A DNA stretch of 64,000 nucleotides from Streptomyces sp. P9-A4. Its GTDB lineage: Bacteria; Actinomycetota; Actinomycetes; Streptomycetales; Streptomycetaceae. A model generated the notes under the pieces. It saw only the letters and a program-made list of their open reading frames with translations, had not been told where the DNA came from and did not search any database. The translations under genes and the position numbers were made by a program. Where the stretch lies: assembly GCF_036634195.1 (NCBI RefSeq), contig NZ_JAZIFY010000001.1, forward strand, positions 1,746,501-1,810,500. Direction: 5' to 3'. Of this stretch, positions 1 through 12,384 are shown one piece after another. Within the stretch, counting starts at the first letter, position 1; each line of letters begins with the position of its first letter.

Positions 1-88
1 CCCCGGCGGCGGCGGTGACGACGGCGGTCCGGCCGGCCAGCAGGCCGTGGCCCGGCACGTAGGGGGGCGGTGGCTGCTTCCCGGTCAC
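1..88 (-). CDS. SDR-family oxidoreductase, N-terminal 29 residues (partial)
   Basis: Only the N-terminus is in the window; the gene runs off the left edge. The GTG start shares a GTGA overlap with the stop of the acyl-CoA dehydrogenase before it on the minus strand, so the two are probably translated together. The visible residues end in GRTAVVTAAAG, the first strand and start of the glycine-rich NAD(P)-binding turn of short-chain dehydrogenases, preceded by a PGHGLL lead-in. That lead-in and the VTAAAG form recall the SDR (IpdF, Rv3559c) next to fadE30 in the HIP-degradation locus of mycobacteria. The family call is solid; the IpdF link is inference from 29 residues and gene order. Confidence 0.7.
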   Translation of the reverse strand, partial: MTGKQPPPPYVPGHGLLAGRTAVVTAAAG

Positions 89-1233
89 GGTCGCGGCTCC
101 TTCGGGAGGCCGAGCACCCGCTCGGCGATGATGTTGCGCTGGATCTCGCTGGATCCGGCGTAGACGGTGTCGGCGCGGGAGAAGAGGAACAGCCGCTGCC
201 AGTCGTCGAGTTCGTACGGGGCTCCCGCGGCGAGGGTGGCGGCGGGCCCGCACACCTCCATGGCGAGTTCGCCGAGTCCGCGGTGCCAGTGGGACCAGTA
301 GAGCTTGGCGGCGGAGGGGTCGGTGCCGCGCAGGGCGCCGGCGCGCAGGGCTTCCAGTTCGGCCCAGGCACGGACGAGCCGGTCGCGGATGTCGGGGTCG
401 GCGGCGGCGCCGTTGCGCCGGGCGAGGGCGACGAGGGCGTCGAGTTCGCGGCGGAAGCCGACCTGCTGGCCGAGGGTGGAGACGCCGCGCTCGTAGCCGA
501 GGGTGGCCATGGCGATGCGCCAGCCGTCGCCGGGGGCGCCGACGACGTGGGCGGCGTCGGTGGTGGCGCCGTCGAAGAAGACCTCGTTGAACTCGCTGGT
601 GCCGGTGAGCTGGACGATGGGCCGGATGTCGACGCCGGGCTGGTCGAGGGGGACGAGGAGGTAGGAGAGTCCGGCGTGGCGGCGAGCGCCGGGCCCGGCG
701 AGGGGTTCGGTGCGGGCGAGGACGAAGCACCACTGGGACTCGTGGGCGAGGGAGGTCCAGATCTTCTGGCCGTTCACCACCCACCGCCCGTCCTCCAGGG
801 TCGCGCGGGTGCGGACGGCGGCGAGGTCGGATCCGGCGCCGGGTTCGCTGTAGCCCTGGCACCAGAGTTCCCGGGCGGCGCGGATCGGGGGCAGGAAGCG
901 GGCCTTCTGCTCCTCGGTGCCGTGGTCGATGAGGGTGGGGCCGAGGAGTTGTTCGCCGATGTGGTTGACGCGGGCGGGGGCGTCGGCGAGCGCGTACTCC
1001 TCGTGGAAGGCGATCTGTTCCTCGATGCTCGCGCCGCGTCCGCCGTACTCCTTCGGCCAGCCGACGCAGGTCCAGCCATGGGCGGCCAAGTGCCTTTCCC
1101 AGGCGAGCCGTGCGGTGAAGGCCTCGTGCTCGCGGCCGGGTCCTCCCCGGCCCTTGAGGGCGGCGAAGGAGCCGCTGAGGTGGGTCTTCAGCCAGCTCCG
1201 TATCTCCGCCCGGAACTCCTCGACGCTGCTCAT
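85..1233 (-). CDS. Acyl-CoA dehydrogenase, FadE30/IpdE1-like
   Basis: Flavin-dependent oxidation of an acyl-CoA to the enoyl-CoA. The 382 residues are the usual length for a single-domain enzyme. Visible family landmarks are YGGRGAS near residue 65, the FAD/substrate segment YSEPGAGSDLA and NGQKIWTS in the middle domain, and the C-terminal SSEIQRNIIAERVLGLP. The MCAD-type catalytic Glu position reads YAGSS rather than YEGT, but GYERG supplies a Glu at the isovaleryl-CoA-dehydrogenase-type position. It lies upstream of an SDR and diverges from two further acyl-CoA dehydrogenases, as fadE30 does in the mycobacterial HIP locus. The exact substrate is not provable from sequence. Confidence 0.85.
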   Translation of the reverse strand: MSSVEEFRAEIRSWLKTHLSGSFAALKGRGGPGREHEAFTARLAWERHLAAHGWTCVGWPKEYGGRGASIEEQIAFHEEYALADAPARVNHIGEQLLGPTLIDHGTEEQKARFLPPIRAARELWCQGYSEPGAGSDLAAVRTRATLEDGRWVVNGQKIWTSLAHESQWCFVLARTEPLAGPGARRHAGLSYLLVPLDQPGVDIRPIVQLTGTSEFNEVFFDGATTDAAHVVGAPGDGWRIAMATLGYERGVSTLGQQVGFRRELDALVALARRNGAAADPDIRDRLVRAWAELEALRAGALRGTDPSAAKLYWSHWHRGLGELAMEVCGPAATLAAGAPYELDDWQRLFLFSRADTVYAGSSEIQRNIIAERVLGLPKEPRP

Positions 1234-1246
1234 GGCCGTACGTTAA

Positions 1247-1266
1247 CCTACCAAACACTTGTTAGG
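1247..1266. promoter_or_regulatory. KstR2-like palindromic operator
   Basis: The 57-bp spacer between the divergent acyl-CoA dehydrogenase genes holds a 20-bp palindrome, CCTACCAA-ACAC-TTGTTAGG, with one mismatch between arms. Its centre, ACCAAACACTTGTT (1250-1263), fits the KstR2 consensus AnCAAGnnCTTGnT at nine of ten fixed positions. KstR2 is the TetR-type, CoA-thioester-responsive repressor of HIP degradation genes. No kstR2 gene is visible in the window. Confidence 0.6.
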
Positions 1267-1290
1267 GAACGGGTGAGGGCGGGGTGACCG

Positions 1291-2445
1291 ATGGATCTCT
1301 CGTACACACGGACCGAGGAGGCCTTCCGGGCGGAGGCCCGGGAGTGGCTGCGGGAGCACGTCCCCGCGACGCCGCCGCCCTCCCTCGAAACGGCCGAAGG
1401 CTTCGCCGCCCACCGCGCCTGGGAGGCCGAACTGGCCGCCGCCCGCTGGTCGGTGGTCTCCTGGCCCGAGGAGTACGGGGGCCGGGGCGTCGACCTGGCC
1501 CGGTGGCTGGTCTTCGAGGAGGAGTACTGGGCCGCGGGGGCGCCCGGCCGGGTCTCGCAGAACGGCGTCCAGCTCCTCGCTCCCACCCTCTTCGACCACG
1601 GCACCGATGAGCAGCGGGCCCGGATCCTGCCGTCCATGGCGACCGGGGAGACGATCTGGGCGCAGGCCTGGTCGGAGCCCGAGGCCGGCTCCGACCTGGC
1701 GTCGCTCACCTCCCGCGCGGTCCGCACCGACGGCGGCTGGCTGCTCTCCGGGCAGAAGACCTGGTCGTCCCGGGCCGCCTTCGCCGACCGGGCCTTCGGC
1801 ATCTTCCGCAGCGACCCGACGGCGGACCGGCCCCACCGGGGTCTCACCTACCTGATGTTCGACCTGCGGGCGCCGGGGGTGACCGTACGGCCCATCGGAC
1901 GGCTCGACGGGAAGCCGGCCTTCGCCGAGCTGTTCCTCGACGAGGTCTTCGTCCCCGACGAGGACGTGATCGGCGAGCCCGGCCAGGGCTGGCGCATCGC
2001 GATGTCCACCACCGGCAACGAGCGGGGCCTGATGCTCCGCTCCCCTGGCCGCTTCCTCGCCGCCGCCGACCGGCTCGTGGGGCTCTGGCGGGCGGAGGCC
2101 GACCCGGAGGACACCGCACTGCGGGACCGGGTCGCGGACGCGGTGATCGGGGCGCGGGCGTACCGGCTGTTCACGGCGGGGGCGGCGGCCCGGCTGGCGG
2201 CGGGCGGCCCGGGGGCCTCCGCGGGGGCCGAGTCGAGTCTCAACAAGGTCTTCTGGTCGGAGTACGACCTCGCCCTGCACGAGACCGCACTCGATCTCCT
2301 GGGCGCGGACGGCGAGCTGACGGACACCGCGTGGGCCGAGGGGTACGTCTTCTCCCTCGCGGGCCCTCTCTACGCGGGCACCAACGAGATCCAGCGCGAC
2401 ATCATCGCCGAGCGGCTGCTCGGCCTCCCGAAGGGGCGCCGCTGA
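1291..2445 (+). CDS. Acyl-CoA dehydrogenase (HIP-locus-like, first of a pair)
   Basis: A 384-residue acyl-CoA dehydrogenase with YGGRGVD near residue 65, WSEPEAGSDLASL and SGQKTWSS in the middle domain, NERG at the alternative catalytic-Glu position, and a C-terminus reading YAGTNEIQRDIIAERLLGLP. Like its divergent neighbour it lacks the MCAD-type Glu (YAGT). The next gene starts inside its stop codon (TGATG), so the pair is translationally coupled. Actinobacterial steroid-degrading acyl-CoA dehydrogenases often work as heteromers encoded by adjacent genes, which suits this pair. Paralogy with FadE31/32/33 is likely, but I cannot say which one. Confidence 0.85.
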   Translation: MDLSYTRTEEAFRAEAREWLREHVPATPPPSLETAEGFAAHRAWEAELAAARWSVVSWPEEYGGRGVDLARWLVFEEEYWAAGAPGRVSQNGVQLLAPTLFDHGTDEQRARILPSMATGETIWAQAWSEPEAGSDLASLTSRAVRTDGGWLLSGQKTWSSRAAFADRAFGIFRSDPTADRPHRGLTYLMFDLRAPGVTVRPIGRLDGKPAFAELFLDEVFVPDEDVIGEPGQGWRIAMSTTGNERGLMLRSPGRFLAAADRLVGLWRAEADPEDTALRDRVADAVIGARAYRLFTAGAAARLAAGGPGASAGAESSLNKVFWSEYDLALHETALDLLGADGELTDTAWAEGYVFSLAGPLYAGTNEIQRDIIAERLLGLPKGRR

Positions 2446-3485
2446 TGGCCTTCCTGCCGACCGAGGAGCAGCGGGCCTTCGCCCGCTCCCTGGACGCGAT
2501 GCTGACGGCCGCCGGCACCCCGGCGGTGGCACGGGCCTGGGCGGGCGGCGACCCGGGGCCGGGGCGGGCGCTGTGGGGGCGGCTCGCGGAGGCGGGGGTG
2601 TTCGCCCTCGCGGTGCCGGAGGCGTACGAGGGAGTGGGGCCGCTCCCGGTCGAACTCGCCCACGCCCTGGTCGAGTGGGGCCGCCACGCGGTGCCGGGTC
2701 CGGTGGTCGAGACGGTCGCGTCGGCGGTCCTCCTCGGCGAACTGGCCGGGCTCGGCGAGCCGGGCCCGGCGAAACGGCTGCTGCCCGGCCTGGCGAGCGG
2801 CGAACGGACGGCGACACTGGCGATGACCGGGCACGGGACGGAGTCGGTACGAGGCTGTGTGCCGTACGCCCTCGACGCCGACCGGGCGGACGCGGTGCTC
2901 GTCGTACGGGGCGAGGAACTGTGGCTGGCGCCCGGCCACGGGCCGGTCCGGGTCTCCGCCGACCCCGCCCGGCGCCTGGCGCGCCCGGCGCCCGGCGGGG
3001 AACTGCTCGCCGAGGGACCGGCGGTGGCCGTCGCGGCGGCGCGGGCCCGGCGCTGGGCGATGCTGGCGACGGCGGCGCAGTCGCTGGGCGTGGGCCTGGC
3101 GCTGCTCGACCGGACGGTGGCGTACGCCCGGCAGCGCACCCAGTTCGGCACCCCGATCGGCGCCTTCCAGGCGGTCAAGCACCGGCTGGCCGACACGCTG
3201 CTGGTCCTGGAGTTCGCCCGGCCGCTGCTGTTCGGGGCGGCGGTGGCGCTGACGGCCGGGGAGGACGCGGACGTACGGAGGGCCGACGGCGCCCTGGCCG
3301 CCGCGAAGGTCACGACAGGCGAGGCCGGCTACACGGCGGCCCGCGCGGCCCTCCAGATCCACGGCGCCGTCGGCTACACGGAGGAACTGGACCTGTCCCT
3401 CTGGCTGCGCAAGGCCCGGCCGCTGAGGGACGCGTGGGGAAGCCCGGCGGCGTGCCGGGCGGCCGTCCTCGACGCGTACTCCTGA
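2445..3485 (+). CDS. Acyl-CoA dehydrogenase-family subunit, probably non-catalytic partner
   Basis: 346 residues from an ATG that overlaps the previous stop by one base. The fold is recognisable: an N-terminal helical domain, RTQFGTPIGAFQAVKHRLAD in the C-terminal helical domain, and ALQIHGAVGYTEE near the end. Neither usual catalytic Glu position is convincing: the IVD-type site reads WAMLATAAQSLG, and the terminal YEGT-type segment is replaced by an LSLWLRKARPLR tail. Heteromeric actinobacterial enzymes commonly pair a catalytic with a non-catalytic chain, so I infer this chain supports the upstream one, possibly by contributing to FAD or CoA binding. Confidence 0.8.
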   Translation: MAFLPTEEQRAFARSLDAMLTAAGTPAVARAWAGGDPGPGRALWGRLAEAGVFALAVPEAYEGVGPLPVELAHALVEWGRHAVPGPVVETVASAVLLGELAGLGEPGPAKRLLPGLASGERTATLAMTGHGTESVRGCVPYALDADRADAVLVVRGEELWLAPGHGPVRVSADPARRLARPAPGGELLAEGPAVAVAAARARRWAMLATAAQSLGVGLALLDRTVAYARQRTQFGTPIGAFQAVKHRLADTLLVLEFARPLLFGAAVALTAGEDADVRRADGALAAAKVTTGEAGYTAARAALQIHGAVGYTEELDLSLWLRKARPLRDAWGSPAACRAAVLDAYS

Positions 3486-3502
3486 GGCCGGGCGCGGCGG
3501 GG

Positions 3503-4021
3503 CTACGCGTCCTCGCGCGGTGGGCTCTCGTCGTTGCCGCGCCGGAGGACGCGCGTCGGACCGGTGGCGGTCCAGGTGTGGAGGACGATCTCGTCGCCGT
3601 CCACCCAGGTCCGTACGACCTCGGTCGGCTCCACCCGGAAGAGGTGGAACGGCCGGGGCGCGCCCGCCTCGGCCGCGTACCGGTCCACGGTCGCCGGGTC
3701 GGTGACCTCCACCGCCCGCCCGGAGACCCGGACGTCCCCACCGCCCATGTCGGTGCCCGCGCCGGGGTTGGCGAGCAGCGCGAAGCGGGGGTCGCGGCGC
3801 AGGTCGAGGGCCTTGCGGGAGTTCGGCATCATGCCGAGCCACAGCTCACCGAAGCGGAAGTCCGCCTCGATGCCGCTGAGCCGGGGCGAGCCGTCCTTGC
3901 GCACGGTGGCGAGGGCGTGGTGGGTGTACTGCCCGAACCGTTCGCGGACGGTCGCGGCGAGTCCGGGTTCGGCGGCCTCGAAGGCCGACCAGCCGGTCGT
4001 CGGGTCATCGGTGTCTCCCAT
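3503..4021 (-). CDS. Pyridoxamine 5'-phosphate oxidase-family protein
   Basis: About 172 residues with the split-barrel flavin/F420-binding fold: LATVRKDGSPRLSGIEADF near residue 40 and ELWLGMMPNSRKALDLRRDPRFALLANP after it. Such proteins bind FMN, F420 or haem and are mostly of unknown substrate. The start is uncertain: ATG 4021 has GGGAGG almost touching it, while ATG 4051 lies ten codons earlier with no ribosome site and inside a hairpin. I chose 4021. It converges with the acyl-CoA dehydrogenase gene upstream and follows the VOC gene on the same strand. Confidence 0.75.
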   Translation of the reverse strand: MGDTDDPTTGWSAFEAAEPGLAATVRERFGQYTHHALATVRKDGSPRLSGIEADFRFGELWLGMMPNSRKALDLRRDPRFALLANPGAGTDMGGGDVRVSGRAVEVTDPATVDRYAAEAGAPRPFHLFRVEPTEVVRTWVDGDEIVLHTWTATGPTRVLRRGNDESPPREDA

Positions 4022-4045
4022 ACCTCCCAGGAAACACCGGATACC

Positions 4046-4078
4046 CGACATCCACTGTCCGGATTACTCCGGATGTCG
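4046..4078 (-). terminator. Hairpin downstream of the VOC gene
   Basis: CGACATCC (4046-4053) and GGATGTCG (4071-4078) form a perfect 8-bp stem around a 17-base loop that contains TCCGGA copies. It lies between the VOC stop and the PNPOx start on the minus strand. There is no T-tract, so it is a possible terminator or processing hairpin only. Confidence 0.4.
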
Positions 4079-4106
4079 CCGGACCACGGCGCCCCGCCGG
4101 ACCGCG

Positions 4107-4493
4107 TCAGACCGTGGCGGTCGCGTCCCGCTCCGCCTGGCTGCGCTCCACGCAGAACTCGTTGCCCTCGGGGTCCGTGAGGGTCGCCCAGCCGGTGCCG
4201 TCCGGGTTGCGGTGGTCCTCGAACAGAGTGGCGCCGAGGCCGAGCAGCCGCTCGACCTCCTCGTCACGGCTGCGGTCCTGCGGCTGGAGGTCGAGGTGGA
4301 CGCGGTTCTTGACCGCCTTCGGCTCGGGGACCCGGATGAAGAGGAGGTTCGCGCCGGGCGACTCCACCAGCGCCTCCGGGTCACCGGGCTGGTCGTCGTC
4401 GGAGAGCTTGGCCTCCAGGGCCCCGGCCCAGAAGGTGGCGAGCGCGTAGGCGTCGGCGCAGTCGATGGTCACGTGTCGTACGAGAGAACTCAT
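4107..4493 (-). CDS. VOC-family (glyoxalase-like) protein
   Basis: 128 residues of the vicinal-oxygen-chelate fold: an N-terminal RHVTIDCAD strand, a central NRVHLDLQPQDR segment with the metal-ligand-type His, and a C-terminal TLTDPEGNEFCVER with the second-half Glu. These are the hallmarks of the glyoxalase/bleomycin-resistance family common in Streptomyces, whose members range from dioxygenases and isomerases to drug-binding proteins. Nothing in the neighbourhood assigns a substrate. Confidence 0.85.
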   Translation of the reverse strand: MSSLVRHVTIDCADAYALATFWAGALEAKLSDDDQPGDPEALVESPGANLLFIRVPEPKAVKNRVHLDLQPQDRSRDEEVERLLGLGATLFEDHRNPDGTGWATLTDPEGNEFCVERSQAERDATATV

Positions 4494-4862
4494 GGCCGCA
4501 TGATTGCCCGGGGGCCCGGCCGGGGGCCACTCGTTTTCCGGCGCTCGGAGGGCCCGTTCACGCGCGTCCGCCCGGCGGGTTCAGGACGACCGGACGATGC
4601 CCTGGGCGCGGCCGAGGCCCGGCTGCTGGTGGCGGCGGAGGCTGCACACGGGCATGTTCCACGGCTTCCTGGGCGGCGCGGGCCTCCTCCCGGAGGCCCG
4701 CAGGGCCCGGGACGGGGCCGCCGCGTGGCCGAACGGTCTGGGCCGAGAGGCCCGGAAACGCGCCGCAGCACCCCCCAGTCGTCCGGTCGGGGACCTTCGG
4801 GGGGTGCTGCGCTCAGTTCCGCACGTCGTTGTACGGGACGTCTCCGGGGTGATCCGGTCGGA
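4494..4862. other. Intergenic stretch without a recognisable gene
   Basis: 369 bases between the VOC start and the gltD stop. Open frames here have arginine/proline-rich shadow composition and no convincing ribosome site. The only clear structure is the gltD terminator at 4765-4810. The VOC promoter presumably lies near 4494-4600, but I cannot point to boxes. Confidence 0.6.
4765..4810 (-). terminator. Terminator of gltBD
   Basis: GCAGCACCCCCC (4765-4776) and GGGGGGTGCTGC (4799-4810) form a perfect 12-bp stem. The 22-base loop contains a smaller GTCC/GGAC stem. It begins about 50 bases beyond the gltD stop, the right place to end the gltB-gltD transcript. Confidence 0.75.
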
Positions 4863-6315
4863 TCAGACCATCAGTGAACGGTCCGTCGGACGGATCGGGG
4901 CCGGCAGGGAGCTGGCACCGGTCAGGAAGCGGTCCACGCCACGGGCGGCGGAGCGGCCCTCGGCGATGGCCCAGACGATGAGGGACTGGCCTCGGCCGGC
5001 GTCACCGGCGACGTACACGCCGTCGACGTTGGTGGCGAAGTCCGCGTCACGGGCGATGTTGCCCCGCTCGTCCAGGTCCAGACCGAACTGCGCGACCAGG
5101 CCGTTCTCCACGTCCGTGCCGGTGAAGCCCATCGCGAGCGTGACCAGCTGGGCGGGGATCTTCCGCTCCGTGCCCGGCTTCTGGGTCAGCCTGCCCTCGA
5201 CGAACTCGACCTCGACCAGGTGGAGGAACTGGACGTTGCCGTCCTCGTCGCCCTCGAAGTGGGTGGTGGAGACGGAGTAGACCCGCTCGCCGCCCTCCTC
5301 GTGCGCGGAGGTGACCTTGTAGAGCATGGGGAAGGTCGGCCAGGGCTGGCCGGCGTTCCGGTCCTCGCCCGGCTTCGGCATGATCTCCAGCTGCGTGACC
5401 GAGGCCGCGCCCTGGCGGTGGGCGGTGCCGACGCAGTCCGCGCCGGTGTCGCCGCCGCCGATGACCACGACGTGCTTGCCCTCGGCGGTGATCGGCGGGG
5501 CCACGAAGTCGCCCTCGACGACCTTGTTGGCCAGCGGCAGGTACTCCATCGCCTGGTGGATGCCGGCCAGCTCCCGGCCGGGGACCGGCAGGTCGCGGGC
5601 GGTGGTGGCACCGGCGGCGATGACCACGGCGTCGAACCGCTTGCGCAGGTCCGTCGCCGTCATGTCACGGCCGATCTCGATGCCGGTGCGGAACTTGGTG
5701 CCCTCCGCGCGCATCTGCTCGATGCGGCGGTTGATGTGCCGCTTCTCCATCTTGAACTCGGGGATGCCGTAGCGCAGCAGGCCGCCGATGCGGTCGGCGC
5801 GCTCGTACACGACCACGGTGTGGCCGGCCCGGGTCAGCTGCTGGGCGGCGGCGAGACCCGCCGGGCCCGAGCCGATGACGGCGGCGGTCTTGCCGGACAG
5901 GCGCTCGGGCACCTGCGGCTTGACGTCGTTGGCGTCCCAGGCCTTGTCGATGATGGAGACTTCGACGTTCTTGATGGTGACGGCCGGCTGGTTGATGCCG
6001 AGCACACACGCGGACTCGCAGGGAGCCGGGCAGAGGCGGCCGGTGAACTCCGGGAAGTTGTTGGTGGCGTGCAGACGCTCCTGCGCCGCCGACCAGTCCT
6101 CGCGGTAGGCGTAGTCGTTCCACTCGGGGATCAGGTTCCCGAGAGGACAGCCGTTGTGGCAGAACGGGATGCCGCAGTCCATGCAGCGGCCGGCCTGCTT
6201 GCTGATGATCGGCAGCAGGGAGCCGGGGACGTAGACCTCGTTCCAGTCCCTGACGCGCTCGCCCACCGGACGGGTCTGGGCGACTTCGCGCCCGGTGGTC
6301 AGGAAGCCCTTGGGG

Positions 6316-6323
<8 letters not shown>
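4863..6323 (-). CDS. gltD: Glutamate synthase (NADPH), small subunit
   Basis: Beta subunit of GOGAT, 486 residues, which passes electrons from NADPH through FAD and Fe-S centres to GltB for glutamate synthesis from glutamine and 2-oxoglutarate. Visible are the N-terminal cysteine cluster [14 protein letters not shown] (about residues 48-61) with a second set at CPAPCESAC, the FAD turn [10 protein letters not shown] near residue 152, and the NADPH turn GGGDTGADC near residue 290. The ATG lies 8 bases inside the gltB frame, so the two are translationally coupled. It is the last gene of the operon, followed by a strong hairpin. Confidence 0.97.
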
Positions 6324-10881
<4,558 letters not shown>

Positions 10882-11184
10882 CGGCTCTCCCGTCGTCGTC
10901 GTGGCATATGCAGATACCGAGGGACGACGTTGGCCCTCCGCGAAATTTCGTGCAGGTTACATGATGGCTGAGTTCTCACGAAGCGGATAGTTCATTCCAG
11001 CATGCGGACACCGCCGACACGGAGCGGTGATGTGGGTTCACCTGGGGGGTTCACCTGGGGGTGCGGCGACAAGGGCTGTCCCGCGGGGGCGGATCGAGGG
11101 TGATCCGGAAGATCTCCGGGTCTCCGGCGACCCGTCACTGTGTGGGCTTCATTGCCCAGCGACGCTCATGCCTCATTCCCGTTG

Positions 11185-11211
11185 GTCACAGGTTCGAAAC
11201 CGCCGAGTAAC
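11185..11211. promoter_or_regulatory. GlnR-type operator upstream of gltBD
   Basis: Read on the plus strand the site is GTCAC-N6-GAAAC-N6-GTAAC (11185-11189, 11196-11200, 11207-11211). The established GlnR pattern in Streptomyces alternates gTnAc and GaAAc boxes with 6-base spacers; all three boxes here fit exactly with an 11-bp period. It lies about 300 bases from the gltB start on its upstream side. The fourth box is poor. Experimental binding is not known to me for this locus. Confidence 0.6.
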
Positions 11212-11254
11212 CGGCTACTTATGTGGCGTCCCGCATAGTGTCTCACCGCTGCGG

Positions 11255-11290
11255 CGGATCGGACCAGGGATATACGTCACAGCCGATCCG
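11255..11290. repeat. CGGATCGG/CCGATCCG inverted repeat
   Basis: Perfect 8-bp arms at 11255-11262 and 11283-11290, separated by 20 bases that include ATATACGTCAC. It lies between the VIT-gene terminator and the GlnR-like box and could be an extra operator or a hairpin. No family is assignable. Confidence 0.35.
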
Positions 11291-11328
11291 GGGCTTACGT
11301 CCCGAATTACTGCCCCGAAACGCCGGAA

Positions 11329-11347
11329 AGGCCCCCCATGGGGGCCT
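11329..11347 (-). terminator. Terminator of the VIT-family gene
   Basis: AGGCCCCC and GGGGGCCT (11329-11336 and 11340-11347) pair around a 3-base loop. On the minus strand the stem is followed by TTTCC, so it fits as the transcription end of the VIT-family gene whose stop is about 140 bases upstream. Confidence 0.6.
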
Positions 11348-11382
11348 CTCGGTCTTCTGCGTGGGTACGGATTCCGTCGCGC

Positions 11383-11470
11383 CTTCCGCGCGGTGCGGAA
11401 TCCGCACCCGTCAGGCGCTTCGCGCGGTACGGAATCCGTAGCCACCAGGTCCTTCGCGCGGACGGAACGC
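11383..11470. repeat. Three degenerate 34-35-bp tandem repeats
   Basis: The motif CTTCGCGCGG(T)ACGGAATCCG recurs at about 11383, 11418 and 11452, with the third copy decayed to GACGGAACGCG. A fourth partial copy, GTACGGATTCCG, precedes them. The array lies in the 3' flank of the VIT-family gene, between its stop and the terminator. Spacers are neither uniform nor unique as in CRISPR. No function is assigned. Confidence 0.6.
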
Positions 11471-11485
11471 GCAGCCGCCCCCGGG

Positions 11486-12214
11486 TTACAGAGCCGCCCC
11501 GAAGAGCATGCCGAGTCCGTATGTGACGGCCGCGGCGGCGCCGCCGAGGACGAGCTGCCGCATGCCGCTGAAGAGCCAGCCGCGCGCGGTCACCCGGGCC
11601 ACGAGCGCGCCGCAGGCGAACAGCCCGAGGAGGGCGAGCAGCACGGCGGGCCAGACCGAGGTCGCGCCGAGCAGGTACGGCAGTACGGGGAGCAGCGCGC
11701 CGAGCGCGAAGGAGCCGAAGGACGAGACCGCGGCGACCATGGGCGACGGCAGGTCGTCCGGGTCGATGCCCAGCTCCTCGCGCGCGTGGATCTCAAGGGC
11801 CTGCTCGGGGTCCTTCGACAGCTGCATCGCGACCTCGCGGGCGAGCGCGGGCTCGACGCCGCGGGAGACGTAGAGCGCGGCGAGTTCCTCCATCTCGTCG
11901 ACGGGGTGCTTGCGCAACTGGCGGCGCTCGACGTCAAGTTCCGCCTGGACGAGTTCGCGCTGCGAGGCGACGGAGGTGTACTCGCCGGCGGCCATCGAGA
12001 AGGCGCCGGCCGCGAGTCCGGCGAGGCCGGTGATGACGACGGTCTGCGAGGTGACCGCGCCACCGGCGACACCGGTCATCAGGGCGAGGTTGGACACCAG
12101 TCCGTCCATCGCGCCGAAGACCGCCGGACGCAGCCAACCGCCGTTGACGTCACGGTGGGTGTGGTTGTCGCGGTGGGCCTCGTGCAGTGGCGCCTGAGCT
12201 TCGATGATGGACAT
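11486..12214 (-). CDS. VIT1/CCC1-family Fe2+/Mn2+ transporter
   Basis: 242 residues, an integral membrane protein of the vacuolar-iron-transporter family (DUF125). The N-terminus has a His-bearing HTHRDVNGGWLRPAVFGAMDGLVSNLAL segment leading into TM1. Two helices are followed by a charged cytosolic loop rich in Glu (ELDVERRQL to HAREELGIDP), the metal-binding domain of VIT proteins, then three more helices. Start ATG 12214 is preceded by GGGGAGAG; the open frame continues upstream, but that part has no family similarity. It diverges from the ADP-ribosylglycohydrolase operon. Expected role: metal efflux or detoxification. Confidence 0.9.
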   Translation of the reverse strand: MSIIEAQAPLHEAHRDNHTHRDVNGGWLRPAVFGAMDGLVSNLALMTGVAGGAVTSQTVVITGLAGLAAGAFSMAAGEYTSVASQRELVQAELDVERRQLRKHPVDEMEELAALYVSRGVEPALAREVAMQLSKDPEQALEIHAREELGIDPDDLPSPMVAAVSSFGSFALGALLPVLPYLLGATSVWPAVLLALLGLFACGALVARVTARGWLFSGMRQLVLGGAAAAVTYGLGMLFGAAL

Positions 12215-12384
12215 GGCTCTCCCCTCGTTCCGGCGGGCCGGGTTGCACCCGCCGCCCCCAACATCCTCGAAAATACGCGCGATGTAAGGGGCGCGCCAGC
12301 AAGGCAGGCCGTACTTACTAAGGCCCGCCTCACTGAGGGCACCGCAACCTGGCGTGGTGTCAGGCGGGTGACAGAGACGTTTCT

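Noticed and set aside
4490..4771. Small gene in the gltD-VOC spacer
   Set aside because: Arg/Pro-rich frame, no ribosome site, and the gltD terminator overlaps the spacer.
11161..11220. Possible tRNA, because GGTTCGAAACC resembles a T-loop
   Set aside because: The flanking bases do not form a T-stem, and no acceptor or anticodon arms are found. The bases are better explained as GlnR boxes.
11383..11470. CRISPR array
   Set aside because: Repeats are degenerate with almost no unique spacers and no cas genes nearby.
12290..12340. IdeR/DmdR iron box upstream of the VIT-family transporter (TTAGTAAGTACGGCCTGCC on the minus strand)
   Set aside because: Only the first few bases agree with the TTAGGTTAG-type consensus and the second half-site fails. 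Too weak to list.
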